From positions 1-61,371 of the forward strand of contig DATGLS010000011.1 of NCBI GenBank assembly GCA_035293985.1: a stretch of 61,371 nucleotides of DNA, given 5' to 3'. This stretch comes from JAVDCA01 sp035293985. Lineage in GTDB: Bacteria > Pseudomonadota > Alphaproteobacteria > Rhizobiales > Xanthobacteraceae. Of this stretch, positions 1-8,396 are shown in pieces; positions within the stretch are counted from its first letter, which is position 1; every line of letters starts with the position of its first letter. The translations under genes and the position numbers were made by a program. The notes beneath the pieces are model-generated. The model had not been told where the DNA came from, did not search any database, and saw only the letters and a list, made by a program, of their open reading frames with translations.

Positions 1-117
1 GGTGCCGACCACTTCCAGCGCCGCTCTAAGATCACCCATACCCAGCGCCTCGTCCGGCGCCTCGAGAACCTCGGATATGCCGTAGATATCAAACCAATCG
101 CTGCCCGAACCACCTAG
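1..117 (+). CDS. C-terminal end of an unidentified protein, cut by the window edge
   Basis: An open frame runs in from the left edge for 38 codons and stops at TAG 115-117. The visible tail is basic with one short helix-like stretch (LVRRLENLGY) and ends in IAARTT. The rhythm recalls the C-terminal tails of some transposases, but this rests on a faint resemblance and no catalytic part is visible. The 177 bases between it and fabI hold no other gene. Confidence 0.35.
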   Translation, partial: GADHFQRRSKITHTQRLVRRLENLGYAVDIKPIAARTT

Positions 118-294
118 GTTTCGTATTAGGAGCGCGGCCGCGCGTGCGGCCGCGCGTCTCGAACCATGGGCCGCGGATGCAAGCGGCACCACACGGGCCG
201 CCCTCGTCCTTCGCGACGCCTCGCGCGAAGACGCGCGAGGTTCTCGGATGTGGGCGGAGCTGAAGCTGGCGCTTTTGGAGGAGGGCCGAGAAGC

Positions 295-1119
295 CTACTG
301 CGCCGCGTCCTTCTGCGCCGCATCCTCGGCGCGCAGCTCGTCCGGCTGCGGCATGGCGATGATGTTGTAGCCAGAGTCGACGAAGTGCACTTCACCGGTG
401 ACTCCGGTGGAGAGGTCGGAGAGCAGATATACCCCCGCCCCACCGAGCTCATCCAATGTCACGCCGCGCTTGAGCGGCGAGTGCTGCTGCTGGTAGGCGA
501 ACATGTAGCGCGCGTCGTTGATGCCGGCGCCGGCGAGCGTTCGGATCGGGCCGGCCGAGATGGCGTTGACGCGGATGCCGCGGGCACCGAAGTCGACCGC
601 GAGGTAGCGCACCGAGGCCTCGAGCGCCGCTTTCGCCACGCCCATCACGTTGTAGTTCGGCATCGCGCGGGCGCCGCCGTTGTAGGTGAGCGTGATCATC
701 GCGCCGCCGTCCGGCATCAGCTCGGCGGCGCGCTTCGCCGCTTCGGTGAAGGCGAAGCACGAGATGATCATGGTGCGGGTGAAGTTCTCGCGCGTCGTGT
801 CGGCGTAGCGGCCCTTGAGCTCGTTCTTGTCCGAAAACGCGATGGCGTGGACGAGGAAGTCGAGCTTGCCCCACTCCTTCTTCACCGCCGCGAACAGCGC
901 ATCGACCGAGGCGATGTTCTCGACGTCGCACGGCATCACCAACTTGGCATCGAGCGAAGCCGCGAGCGGCTTGACGCGCTTGCCGAGCGCGTCGCCCTGA
1001 TACGTGAAGGCGAGCTCGGCCCCGTGCGCGTGAAGCGTTTTCGCAATGCCCCAGGCGATCGAATGGTCGTTGGCGACGCCCATGATCAGCCCGCGTTTCC
1101 CCTGCATCAGCCCCTGCAT
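295..1119 (-). CDS. fabI: Enoyl-[acyl-carrier-protein] reductase [NADH] FabI
   Basis: Catalyses the last, NADH-dependent step of each fatty-acid elongation cycle, reducing trans-2-enoyl-ACP in the cytoplasm. The 274-residue protein is a short-chain-dehydrogenase-fold FabI: N-terminal KRGLIMGVANDHSIAWG nucleotide-binding segment, and the FabI catalytic pair Tyr156 and Lys163 in YNVMGVAK. The open frame could begin at 1188 inside fabB, but the ATG at 1119 gives the normal FabI N-terminus (MQGLMQGKRG). It lies 65 bases after fabB and is probably the last gene of a fabA-fabB-fabI transcript. The Ala/Asp/Glu-rich C-terminal tail is typical of rhizobial FabI. Confidence 0.95.
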   Translation of the reverse strand: MQGLMQGKRGLIMGVANDHSIAWGIAKTLHAHGAELAFTYQGDALGKRVKPLAASLDAKLVMPCDVENIASVDALFAAVKKEWGKLDFLVHAIAFSDKNELKGRYADTTRENFTRTMIISCFAFTEAAKRAAELMPDGGAMITLTYNGGARAMPNYNVMGVAKAALEASVRYLAVDFGARGIRVNAISAGPIRTLAGAGINDARYMFAYQQQHSPLKRGVTLDELGGAGVYLLSDLSTGVTGEVHFVDSGYNIIAMPQPDELRAEDAAQKDAAQ

Positions 1120-1184
1120 CAACGCACCCGTTTCGCTCGACGCACCTTGCTCACGTCTTCCGGCAGTCGCCCCACCGCCGCCGC

Positions 1185-2402
1185 TCACGCATCCAACCGC
1201 TTGAACACCACCGACGCATTCGTCCCGCCGAAGCCGAACGAGTTCGACAGCACGCAGCCGAGCGCGACGTCGTCGCGCCGCTCGCGCACGATCGGCATGT
1301 CGGCCATGGCGGGATCGATATTCTGGATATGCGCGCTCTCGCAGATGAAGCCGTTGTTCATCATCAGCAGCGAGTAGATCGCCTCCTGCGCGCCGGCGGC
1401 GCCGAGCGAGTGGCCGGTGAGCGACTTGGTCGCCGAGATCGGCGGCACCTTGGCGCCGAACACCTCGCGGATGGCCTCGATCTCCTTGAGGTCGCCGATC
1501 GGGGTCGAGGTCGCGTGCGGATTGATGTAGTCGACCGGCGGCTTGACGCTCGCAAGCGCCATCTTCATGCAGCGCACGGCGCCCTCGCCCGACGGCGCGA
1601 CCATGTCCTCGCCATCGGACGTGGCGCCGTAGCCTGCGACCTCGGCGTAGATGCGCGCACCACGGGCTTTTGCGTGCTCGAGCTCTTCCAGCACGAGCAC
1701 GCCGGCACCGCCGGCGATGACGAAGCCGTCGCGATCGGCGTCGAAGGCGCGCGAGGCGGTCGCGGGCGTGTCGTTGTACTTGGACGACATCGCCCCCATG
1801 GCGTCGAACAGCACCGACAGCGTCCAGTCGAGCTCCTCGCAGCCGCCGGCGAAGATGATGTCCTGCTTGCCGAGCTGGATGATCTCGGAGGCATTGCCGA
1901 TGCAGTGGTTGGACGTCGCGCAGGCGGACGAGATCGAATAGTTGACGCCCTTGATCTTGAACCAGGTCGCGAGCGTCGCCGAGGCGGTCGACGACATCGC
2001 CTTCGGCACCGCGAACGGGCCGACGCGTTTCGGACCCTTGCTGCGCGCCGTGTCGGCCGCCTCGACGATGGTCCGGGTCGAGGGGCCCCCCGAGCCCATG
2101 ATGATGCCGGTGCGCGGATTGACGATGTCAGGCTGCTCGAGCCCGGCGTCGCGGATCGCCTGCTCCATGGCGACGTGGTTCCAGGCGGCGCCGCCGCCGA
2201 GAAAGCGCATGGCGCGGCGGTCGACCGACTCGGTCGGGTCGAGGGTGGGCGCGCCCTGCACCTGGCTGCGGAAGCCGAGCTCCGCGTACTTGTCGGCGCG
2301 CGAGATGCCCGATTTCGCCTCGCGCAGGCTCGCCAGCACCTCCTGCGTGGAGTTGCCGATGGACGAGACGATGCCCATCCCGGTGACGACGACGCGCCTC
2401 AT
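1185..2402 (-). CDS. fabB: Beta-ketoacyl-ACP synthase I FabB
   Basis: Condenses malonyl-ACP with acyl-ACP and is needed for unsaturated fatty acid synthesis. The 405-residue protein has a thiolase fold with the nucleophile Cys161 in SSACATS, and the two catalytic histidines in NPHATSTPIGD and KSLTGHSLGAAG; the C-terminal glycine-rich SFGFGGTNAS is also present. The open frame extends to 2441 but MRRVVVTGMG at 2402 is the family start. Pairing with fabA identifies it as FabB rather than FabF. Confidence 0.94.
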   Translation of the reverse strand: MRRVVVTGMGIVSSIGNSTQEVLASLREAKSGISRADKYAELGFRSQVQGAPTLDPTESVDRRAMRFLGGGAAWNHVAMEQAIRDAGLEQPDIVNPRTGIIMGSGGPSTRTIVEAADTARSKGPKRVGPFAVPKAMSSTASATLATWFKIKGVNYSISSACATSNHCIGNASEIIQLGKQDIIFAGGCEELDWTLSVLFDAMGAMSSKYNDTPATASRAFDADRDGFVIAGGAGVLVLEELEHAKARGARIYAEVAGYGATSDGEDMVAPSGEGAVRCMKMALASVKPPVDYINPHATSTPIGDLKEIEAIREVFGAKVPPISATKSLTGHSLGAAGAQEAIYSLLMMNNGFICESAHIQNIDPAMADMPIVRERRDDVALGCVLSNSFGFGGTNASVVFKRLDA

Positions 2403-2480
2403 GCCTGCCTCTTCCGCATCTCCAAAATCCGCGCCCTCCAAAGCGCGTTCCGTTGGTTCGGAACGCGAGGCGCGGCGCGC

Positions 2481-3011
2481 TCAGCCCCCGCTCGGCGCCA
2501 GCGCGGCGTCCTGGCGGAACAATCCGACCTTGAGATCGAGCGCCTTGTAGATGATCGAGCCGTCCGCCGCGAGCCAGCCGTCGGCGATGCCGAGCACGAG
2601 CTTCGAGCGCATCACCCGCTTGATGTCGATGCCGTATACGAGCTTCTTCATCGTCGGCAGGACCTGACCGGAGAACTTCACCTCGCCCATGCCCAGCGCG
2701 CGACCATTGCCGCTCGAGCCGAGCCAGCCGAGGAAGAAGCCGAGCAGCTGCCACAGCGCATCGAGCCCGAGGCAGCCCGGCATGACCGGATCGCCCTTGA
2801 AATGGCAGGCGAAGAACCAAAGGTCCGGCTTCACGTCGAGCTCGGCGCGCGCCATGCCCTTGCCGTGCTCGCCGCCTTCCTCGGAGATTTCCGAGATGCG
2901 GTCGAACATCAGCATCGGCGGCAGCGGCAGCTGCGGCCCTTCGCTGAACATTTCGCCGCGGCCGCACGCCAGTAGCTGTTGGTAGTCGAAGCTCGAAGGC
3001 CGACTGTTCAT
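2481..3011 (-). CDS. fabA: 3-hydroxydecanoyl-ACP dehydratase/isomerase FabA
   Basis: Dehydrates 3-hydroxydecanoyl-ACP and isomerises the product to the cis-3 enoyl form, the branch point to unsaturated fatty acids. The 176-residue hot-dog-fold protein carries His70 (ACHFKGDPVMPGC) and Asp84 (LGLDALWQ), the same residue numbers as the catalytic pair of the E. coli enzyme. The open frame reaches far upstream to 3338, but that part reads through the promoter region and is not FabA-like; the ATG at 3011 gives the family length. First gene of the fabA-fabB-fabI run, divergent from irr across 341 bases. Confidence 0.95.
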   Translation of the reverse strand: MNSRPSSFDYQQLLACGRGEMFSEGPQLPLPPMLMFDRISEISEEGGEHGKGMARAELDVKPDLWFFACHFKGDPVMPGCLGLDALWQLLGFFLGWLGSSGNGRALGMGEVKFSGQVLPTMKKLVYGIDIKRVMRSKLVLGIADGWLAADGSIIYKALDLKVGLFRQDAALAPSGG

Positions 3012-3252
3012 TCCTGTTCCGTCCTCGCCGCGCTGGCAGCTTGCCCCCGTGATCGCGTTGGATTCCCTAACACACCGGGCCGGCGGGGAGCAAAGCCGGG
3101 AGCGCGATTGGGCGCCGGTTGCGCACCGGTCGAGACCTGTCCCCGAAGTATGTTGCCGCGACCGCAGTGCAACGCGACGGCGACTTGATGCCTCTTCGGA
3201 GCTCTCGTCGTGGCCCCCTTGTGGCTCTGTCAGGGGCCATCTTGGGGACTGG

Positions 3253-3281
3253 TTGCAATTTGACCCTTCAGGGCATATGAT
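3253..3281 (+). promoter_or_regulatory. Probable sigma-70 type promoter for irr
   Basis: TTGCAA at 3253-3258 and TATGAT at 3276-3281 are separated by exactly 17 bases and point at irr, whose start is about 75 bases downstream. The 3012-3352 gap between the divergent fabA and irr holds no other recognisable feature. I saw no convincing Irr-type iron control element in it. Confidence 0.55.
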
Positions 3282-3355
3282 TGCATCTGAAACAATCTGA
3301 CTCCAGCGTCGTTTGGGGCGTTCCCGGACGGCGGACAATGAAGGCGTAATTCGTG

Positions 3356-3865
3356 ATGCAACCGCGTCTCCCGATCACAAGACGATCGCCCATCGCGCCA
3401 ACCGATATGGCGCCGACCGAGTTGGTGACGTCGTCGGCCCAGGCCGATCGCAACGGGTGCCCGTGGCACGACGTGAAGACCATGCTGCGTGACGTCGGCT
3501 TGCGTCCGACCCGCCAGCGCATGGCGCTCGGCTGGATCCTGTTTGCCAAGGGCGACCGTCACCTCACCGCCGAGATGCTCTACGAGGAGGCGACCAAGGC
3601 CAAGGTGCCGGTGTCGCTCGCTACCGTCTACAACACCCTGCACCAGTTCACCGAGGTCGGCCTGCTGCGCCAGGTCGCGGTCGACGGCTCGAAAACCTAT
3701 TTCGACACCAACATCACCGAGCACCACCACTTCTTCATCGAAGGCGACAACGCGCTCGTCGACATCCCGGGCGCCGAGGCGATCGTCGGCAAGATGCCCG
3801 AGGCGCCGGACGGCTTCGAGGTCGCCCGCGTCGACGTGGTGGTCCGGCTCAAGCGCAAGCGGTGA
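3356..3865 (+). CDS. irr: Iron response regulator Irr (Fur family)
   Basis: A haem-status-sensing transcription factor that represses haem biosynthesis and activates iron uptake under iron limitation in rhizobia. The 169-residue protein has a Fur-type winged helix (LRPTRQRMALGWILF; SLATVYNTLHQFTEVGLL) and dimerisation domain. Two Irr hallmarks separate it from true Fur: the N-terminal haem regulatory motif GCPWHD and the histidine cluster EHHHFF, which in Bradyrhizobium Irr bind ferric and ferrous haem and control protein turnover. GTG 3353 directly precedes ATG 3356; a later ATG at 3407 would also keep the haem motif, so the start is uncertain by up to 18 codons. Confidence 0.93.
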   Translation: MQPRLPITRRSPIAPTDMAPTELVTSSAQADRNGCPWHDVKTMLRDVGLRPTRQRMALGWILFAKGDRHLTAEMLYEEATKAKVPVSLATVYNTLHQFTEVGLLRQVAVDGSKTYFDTNITEHHHFFIEGDNALVDIPGAEAIVGKMPEAPDGFEVARVDVVVRLKRKR

Positions 3866-3886
3866 GCCTCGGGCCTCCTTCTCGAT

Positions 3887-4297
3887 CTACACCGGCAGGT
3901 GAGCGACCGCCGCCAGCATCAGGCGCGCGCCGAGGGTAGTGCCGACGAACACGGTCACGACGGTCCCGCCGATCCGCAGCGGGTTGACCGTATTTTTCAT
4001 CGACAGGCCGATCGCGTGAGCGATGCGAGCGAGCACGAAGGCGGCGCATAGGACCGCGTGGCCAAGGCCACCGCCGCCGACCAGCTCGAGCAGCGCAAAC
4101 CCGGCAACGAACAGCCCTGCATTCTCGGCGAGATTGCCGTGCCTCCGGACCGCCATCAGTAGATCGTGATGGCCACCATCGCCGAGCGATTGCCGGTCGC
4201 GCCGACGCACGACTGTGACGGCATACAAGAGAGCCATTTGCATCACCATGAGGACGCCGGCCGTCAGCGCTGACACGTAGGGCGGGTTCAAGTTCAT
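3887..4297 (-). CDS. MAPEG-family membrane protein
   Basis: A 136-residue integral membrane protein of about four helices, matching the MAPEG superfamily (membrane-associated eicosanoid and glutathione metabolism proteins, YecN-like). Support is the pattern RRHGNLAENAGLFVAGFALLELVG followed by RIAHAIGL, typical of bacterial members, split here as hydrophobic helices around the short RHGNLAEN loop. Substrate unknown. The open frame begins at 4324, but ATG 4297 is preceded by a strong GAGGAG ribosome site about 8 bases away. Convergent with irr, 21 bases apart. Confidence 0.85.
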   Translation of the reverse strand: MNLNPPYVSALTAGVLMVMQMALLYAVTVVRRRDRQSLGDGGHHDLLMAVRRHGNLAENAGLFVAGFALLELVGGGGLGHAVLCAAFVLARIAHAIGLSMKNTVNPLRIGGTVVTVFVGTTLGARLMLAAVAHLPV

Positions 4298-4311
4298 CGT
4301 CGCTCCTCGGT

Positions 4312-4337
4312 GGGACGGTACCAATCGGTACCATCCC
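4312..4337. promoter_or_regulatory. Putative operator upstream of the MAPEG gene
   Basis: Two GGTACC hexamers (4317-4322 and 4327-4332) separated by 4 bases sit inside an 11-base inverted repeat with one mismatch (4312-4322 against 4327-4337). It lies 15-40 bases upstream of the MAPEG start codon, where a repressor would act. The dyad size fits TetR-like dimers, but no regulator gene is adjacent. Confidence 0.35.
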
Positions 4338-4494
4338 GACTATGCACCGCGTTCGGATTGCCCGCAAGCGCAATCGCCAAGTGGGGAGGTGAGGACGCTA
4401 CGCGCGCTCCCTACCCGCATTTCTTATGGGGGGCGAGGGCGCCGCTTGTTACGAACTCGCAGTTGGCACTCGCGAAGAGAGTCCCTGACCCCGA

Positions 4495-4524
4495 CCCTCT
4501 CGCCGCGCAAATGCGGGGAGAGGG
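4495..4524. repeat. Dispersed palindromic repeat (CCCTCTC...GAGAGGG type), copy 1
   Basis: CCCTCTC pairs with GAGAGGG around a short GC-rich centre, embedded in the phrase CCTGACCCCGACCCTCTC. Related copies occur at 16009-16036 and, degenerate, near 41083-41128. It sits between two minus-strand genes. This class of extragenic palindrome is common in Bradyrhizobium-type genomes. Confidence 0.6.
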
Positions 4525-4546
4525 AACGCGGGCAGCGTGCTCACCC

Positions 4547-5095
4547 TCACACGTCGAGCGACGCGGCGATTTCCCGCACGAGATCGGGGAGCGGGCGCGT
4601 CCCGTCGAGCCGCAGCAGCGGGCACGGCAGCGCTGCGAGCCATACCTCGTGCCGCGCGAGGTTGCGGCCCTCGCGGGTGCCGTCCTCGTAGTGCGACGCC
4701 CATTCGATGAAGCTCTCGGTCTCGGCGTGCCGCCATCCGCCGGGCGCGACGACGCCGGCGCCGAAATGCCGCGCCTCGCGGTCGCGCAATCGCGCGATCC
4801 GTACCTCGTTCGGCACGAGCAGAAACACGACGAGATCGAACAGCGGAAGGAGCGCATCGCCCCAGCCGTCGAGGCCGCCGCTCAGCACCCAGTCGCCGCG
4901 CGGCAGAAACATCTCACCCATCAGCCGCAGGCGCTCCTCGACCGAGCGCAGCTCGCGATAGGGCGGCGTGGTCGGCCGCCAGAGGTAATCGTCGGTGTCG
5001 TGATGCGGCAGCGCCAGCGCGTCAGCGAGCGCGCGCCCGAGCGTGGTCACGCCCGAGCCGGAAGCGCCGGTGATGTGGATGCGTCGCGTTCTCAT
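4547..5095 (-). CDS. P-loop nucleoside kinase-like protein
   Basis: A 182-residue protein with an N-terminal Walker A motif (GASGSGVTTLG, residues about 10-20) and the adenylate/shikimate-kinase style HxDxDDYLW just after the first helix, where small P-loop kinases place acid residues near the acceptor. Val stands where Lys is usual in the Walker A GxxxxGK[ST], which is a notable loss of the phosphate-binding lysine. The substrate cannot be read from sequence. The reading frame is otherwise intact and similar stand-alone ATPases are common in this group. Confidence 0.7.
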   Translation of the reverse strand: MRTRRIHITGASGSGVTTLGRALADALALPHHDTDDYLWRPTTPPYRELRSVEERLRLMGEMFLPRGDWVLSGGLDGWGDALLPLFDLVVFLLVPNEVRIARLRDREARHFGAGVVAPGGWRHAETESFIEWASHYEDGTREGRNLARHEVWLAALPCPLLRLDGTRPLPDLVREIAASLDV

Positions 5096-5127
5096 GGCAT
5101 CGATCGTGACCGATCAATGCCATGTGT

Positions 5128-5670
5128 CTAATCCACCTTCTCGCCCGGATAAACGCCCCAGAGGCGATCCTGCTCGATCCAGCCATCGAAGCCTTCGCCG
5201 GAGATGCGGCACCAGTGGCCATCGCAGCGCTTGACCGTGGCGAGGACGCCCGACTGCAGCCGCGCCGTCACCGCGCTGGTGAGGTCGGCAGAGGCATGGA
5301 TCGGCACGAAGTCGTCGACCTTCTTGGCCGCCGCCGAGACCAGCGCGGTGCGCCTGCCGGACAGGAGCGAATGCAGCACCCAGCCCTCCGCGCCTTCCCA
5401 GTCGCGGATGCGGCTCCAGTTGTCGTATTCGGCGATGATCTCGACCGGCAGCCCGGTCCGGGTATAGATCCAGTTGACTTGGTTGTCCTTGGCCGGGCCG
5501 GACCGCACATTGACGCGCTCCGACTTGAGGCTCACGAAGCGCGGTAACGGCAGGCCGTTCGGCTTTGTCGGTCCCTCGGCCTGCGCCGCGACGGCCGAAC
5601 CTGCGGCCAGCGCGATCAGCAAACCGAAAAGCTTAAGGCCCAAGGTTCCCCGTCCCGTCGGCATCGGCAC
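5128..5670 (-). CDS. Secreted SH3-domain protein
   Basis: A 180-residue exported protein. An N-terminal signal peptide (KLFGLLIALAAGSAVAAQAEG) is followed by two bacterial SH3 (type 3) repeats, each with the RVNVRSGP-like opening or the W-x-R-I-x-GWV pattern: one around residues 48-102 (NVRSGPAKDN, GAEGWVLHSLL) and one around residues 116-172 (CDGHWCRISGEGFDGWI). Such proteins act in the periplasm, generally on peptidoglycan. It is divergent from the adjacent 2-hydroxyacid dehydrogenase, a pairing I recall from related genomes. A second Met two codons on is an alternative start. Confidence 0.8.
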   Translation of the reverse strand: MPMPTGRGTLGLKLFGLLIALAAGSAVAAQAEGPTKPNGLPLPRFVSLKSERVNVRSGPAKDNQVNWIYTRTGLPVEIIAEYDNWSRIRDWEGAEGWVLHSLLSGRRTALVSAAAKKVDDFVPIHASADLTSAVTARLQSGVLATVKRCDGHWCRISGEGFDGWIEQDRLWGVYPGEKVD

Positions 5671-5923
5671 TCACACTGCAAATTATCGGCACACCCGGCG
5701 AGGCGAGCCCGCCCGGTCGCGATCCGAAGTCTTGCGACGACACTCCCGCGAACGGATCAGGCTCTTTGTCTTGTCCGGACCATCTGGTAGAGAGGACCGA
5801 AAACCCGCCCGCGCCTGCCCCTGAAGTCGACCGCCACAGTGTCGATCAAGCGGGTTAACGAGGAATGAACTGGCGCAGCGGAACACTACTTCGACTTAGA
5901 ACAAGACCGGGCGAGAGAGGCAG

Positions 5924-6925
5924 ATGGCGAACCGCAAGAGACCGCTCGTCGTCGTGACCCGCAAGCTGCCCGACAGCGTCGAGACGCGAATGCGCGAATT
6001 GTTCGACGCGCGCATCAACCTCGACGACAAGCCGATGAGCCAAGCCGCGCTGGTCGAGGCGGTGCAAGCTGCCGACGTGCTGGTGCCGACCGTCACCGAC
6101 CGCATCGATTCATCGCTGCTCAGCCACGCTGGCGAGAAGCTCAAGCTGATCGCGAGCTTCTCCAACGGCGTCGACCACATCGACGTGGCGAGCGCGCTCC
6201 AGCGCGGCATCACGGTCACCAACACGCCGGGCGTGCTGACCGAGGACACCGCCGACATGACCATGGCGCTGATCCTCGCGGTCCCGCGCCGGCTGGTCGA
6301 AGGCTCCTCCGTGCTCACCGTCGGCAAGGAATGGGCGGGCTGGAGCCCGACCTGGATGGTCGGCCATCGCATCTACGGCAAGCGGCTCGGCATCGTCGGC
6401 ATGGGACGGATCGGCCAGGCGGTGGCGCGGCGCGCCCGCGCGTTCGGCCTGCAGATCCACTATCACAACCGCCGACGCGTCGGCGCCAAGACCGAGGAGG
6501 AGCTCGAGGCGACCTATTGGGAGAGCCTCGACCAGATGCTCGCCCGGATGGATATCATCTCGGTCAACTGCCCGCACACGCCCGCGACCTTCCACCTGCT
6601 CTCGGCGCGCCACCTCAAGCTGATGCGGCGCGACGCCTACATCGTCAACACGGCGCGCGGCGAGGTGATCGACGAGAACGCGCTGATCCGCATGCTCGAG
6701 GCGGGCGACCTCGCCGGCGCCGGGCTCGACGTCTTCGAGCAGGAGCCGGCGGTCAATCCGAAGCTCACCCGGCTCGCCAAGGCCGGCAAGGTGGTGCTGC
6801 TGCCGCATATGGGCTCGGCCACCATCGAGGGCCGCGTCGACATGGGCACCAAGGTGATCATCAACATCCAGGCTTTCATGGACGGCCATCGCCCGCCCGA
6901 CCGGGTGCTGCCGTCGATGCTGTGA
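5924..6925 (+). CDS. D-2-hydroxyacid dehydrogenase (glyoxylate/hydroxypyruvate reductase-like)
   Basis: A 333-residue NAD(P)-dependent dehydrogenase that most likely interconverts D-glycerate and hydroxypyruvate or glycolate and glyoxylate. Visible are the Rossmann motif GMGRIG at 159-164 with Arg residues at the end of the second strand (HNRRR, suggesting NADPH), the catalytic Arg245 in NTARGE, the Glu of FEQEP and the His of LLPHMGSAT. AGAGAGG precedes the ATG. The pattern fits the D-glycerate dehydrogenase branch, but the substrate is an inference. Confidence 0.85.
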   Translation: MANRKRPLVVVTRKLPDSVETRMRELFDARINLDDKPMSQAALVEAVQAADVLVPTVTDRIDSSLLSHAGEKLKLIASFSNGVDHIDVASALQRGITVTNTPGVLTEDTADMTMALILAVPRRLVEGSSVLTVGKEWAGWSPTWMVGHRIYGKRLGIVGMGRIGQAVARRARAFGLQIHYHNRRRVGAKTEEELEATYWESLDQMLARMDIISVNCPHTPATFHLLSARHLKLMRRDAYIVNTARGEVIDENALIRMLEAGDLAGAGLDVFEQEPAVNPKLTRLAKAGKVVLLPHMGSATIEGRVDMGTKVIINIQAFMDGHRPPDRVLPSML

Positions 6926-7030
6926 CGAACGATCTTTGACCTGACGACCGTTTATTCCTTGGCCACATCCGTACGCGCCGTTCCGCTATGGTGGCGGCTT
7001 GCGCGACTGATTCGGATTGTTGATACGGAA

Positions 7031-7414
7031 ATGAAAATCGCAAATCTGTTCGAGATCGTCCTGCTCGCCGCCTGCCTCGCGGCGTGCGGCAACGAGGCGC
7101 CCAGGGTCACGCCGCAGCCGATGAGCGTCGACGATTTCCGCCGCGAATTGCTCGGCATGCCGCTGTGCGGCAAGGCCTCGACCGGCGAGCTCGCCGGCAA
7201 GGCGATCTGCACCGTGCATCTCGCCGACGGCACCGCGATCGTCGCCGGCTCCGGCGTGCTGGCGCGCGGCTTCTGGGACACCGACGGCAAGCGCATCTGC
7301 CGCCGCGATGCGCTCGATCCGCCGGCGCAGCGCCACTGCGTCGACTACGAGCGACTCGGCAACAACCGCTACCGCAACAGCGACGGTGTCGAGTTCTGCA
7401 TCGGCCCGTGCTGA
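7031..7414 (+). CDS. Small predicted lipoprotein
   Basis: A 127-residue protein of unknown function with a lipoprotein-type N-terminus: a hydrophobic run ending in two possible lipoboxes (LAAC15 and LAAC19). The mature part contains six cysteines, including the final residue, so it is probably disulphide-bonded in the periplasm. The open frame begins at 6959, but ATG 7031 gives the exported form. Its end runs into the repeat region shared with moeB. A Glu in the signal region is slightly unusual. Confidence 0.65.
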   Translation: MKIANLFEIVLLAACLAACGNEAPRVTPQPMSVDDFRRELLGMPLCGKASTGELAGKAICTVHLADGTAIVAGSGVLARGFWDTDGKRICRRDALDPPAQRHCVDYERLGNNRYRNSDGVEFCIGPC

Positions 7415-7425
7415 CGACAGAGATC

Positions 7426-7527
7426 AGCGATCAGGATTCAGGGATCAGATGGAAGTAATTCGTCCACCTGATCCCTGATTTCCGATTCCTGATCCCTGGG
7501 ATCCCGACAAGCAATTGTCGGGATCCC
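7426..7527. repeat. Palindromic repeat with a perfect 12-base hairpin
   Basis: GATCAGGATTCAGGG-type units (about 7430-7448) face their inverse CTGATCCCTGATTTCC (7468-7483), with a further copy (TGATCCC) at 7490-7496. Beyond it a perfect inverted repeat has arms 7498-7509 and 7516-7527 with a 6-base loop. The block lies between two convergent genes and could end transcription of both, although no T-run follows. The last codons of moeB are made from it. Confidence 0.75.
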
Positions 7528-8263
7528 ATCCGTAGCTCAGCGTCTCGAAGCGCATCGCGCGGGCGTCTATCATCAGCAGACGGCCGACCAGGCCCTCGCC
7601 GAAACCGACGATCTCGCGGATCACCTCGAGCGCGAGGAGCGAGCCGATGACGCCGGTGAGCGCGCCGAGAATGCCGGCCTCCGCGCACGCCGGCACCGTG
7701 CCGGCCGGCGGCGGCTCGGGAAAGAGGCACCGGTAGGTCGGGTTGGGACGGCCGTCCTTATCGCGCTCATGCGCGCGGATCGTCGTCAGCGTGCCGTCGA
7801 AGATGCCGACCGCCGCGGTGACCAGCGGTTTCTTCGCTGCGTAACACGTATCGGAGACGAGATAGCGGGTGGCGAAATTGTCCGAGCCGTCGGCGACGAG
7901 GTCGTAGCGCGAGATGATGTCGAGCGCATTGCTCGCGTCGAGCCGCACCGCGTGCGTCTCGACGGCGACGTGCGGGTTGAGGCGGCCGATGGCGGTGGCG
8001 GCGCTTTCGACCTTGGGCAGGCCGAGGTCGGGAGTCGCGTGAATCACCTGGCGCTGCAGGTTCGAGAGCGAGACGGTGTCGTCGTCGACCACGCCGAGCG
8101 TGCCGACGCCGGCGGCCGCGAGGTAGAGCAGCGCCGGCGCGCCGAGCCCGCCCGCGCCGACCACCAGCACACGCGCGCGCTTGAGCGCGGCCTGTCCGGG
8201 GCCGCCCACCTCGCGCATCACGATGTGGCGGGCATAGCGTTCGAGCTCGTCGGCGGTCAGCAT
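7445..8263 (-). CDS. moeB: MoeB/ThiF-family E1-like adenylyltransferase
   Basis: A 272-residue cytoplasmic enzyme of the HesA/MoeB/ThiF family, which adenylates the C-terminal Gly-Gly of MoaD or ThiS for sulphur transfer in molybdopterin or thiamine synthesis. It shows the nucleotide loop GAGGLGAPALLYLAAAGVG, the SNLQRQ segment and DGSDNFATRY. The zinc-binding CxxC pairs of E. coli MoeB are absent (TYRCLFPEPP keeps one Cys). Start at ATG 8263 with GAGGA upstream; the longer frame to 8488 is not conserved-looking. The last ~20 residues (GSQGSGIGNQGSGG) are encoded by the palindromic repeat at 7445-7510, not by family sequence. Confidence 0.85.
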   Translation of the reverse strand: MLTADELERYARHIVMREVGGPGQAALKRARVLVVGAGGLGAPALLYLAAAGVGTLGVVDDDTVSLSNLQRQVIHATPDLGLPKVESAATAIGRLNPHVAVETHAVRLDASNALDIISRYDLVADGSDNFATRYLVSDTCYAAKKPLVTAAVGIFDGTLTTIRAHERDKDGRPNPTYRCLFPEPPPAGTVPACAEAGILGALTGVIGSLLALEVIREIVGFGEGLVGRLLMIDARAMRFETLSYGWDPDNCLSGSQGSGIGNQGSGGRITSI

Positions 8264-8396
8264 CTTTTCCTCGGTCGCATCACGCCCGCGGCGACGCGCG
8301 CGGTCAAGCCTCGTTTCGTCCTGCGATATCGTGCGGCTTGCGCCGACTCGCCAGTAGGGTAGGGTTCGGCCCTCGGAGGCGCGGCTGGGCTCGGTC

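Noticed and set aside
166..2975. Long plus-strand frames opposite fabI and fabB (403 and 548 codons)
   Set aside because: Arg/Gly/Ala/Asp-rich shadows of real minus-strand genes in GC-rich DNA; no family motif and no ribosome site.
3012..3352. Iron control element (Irr box) between fabA and irr
   Set aside because: Only weak half-matches; no convincing inverted TTTAGAA-like dyad.
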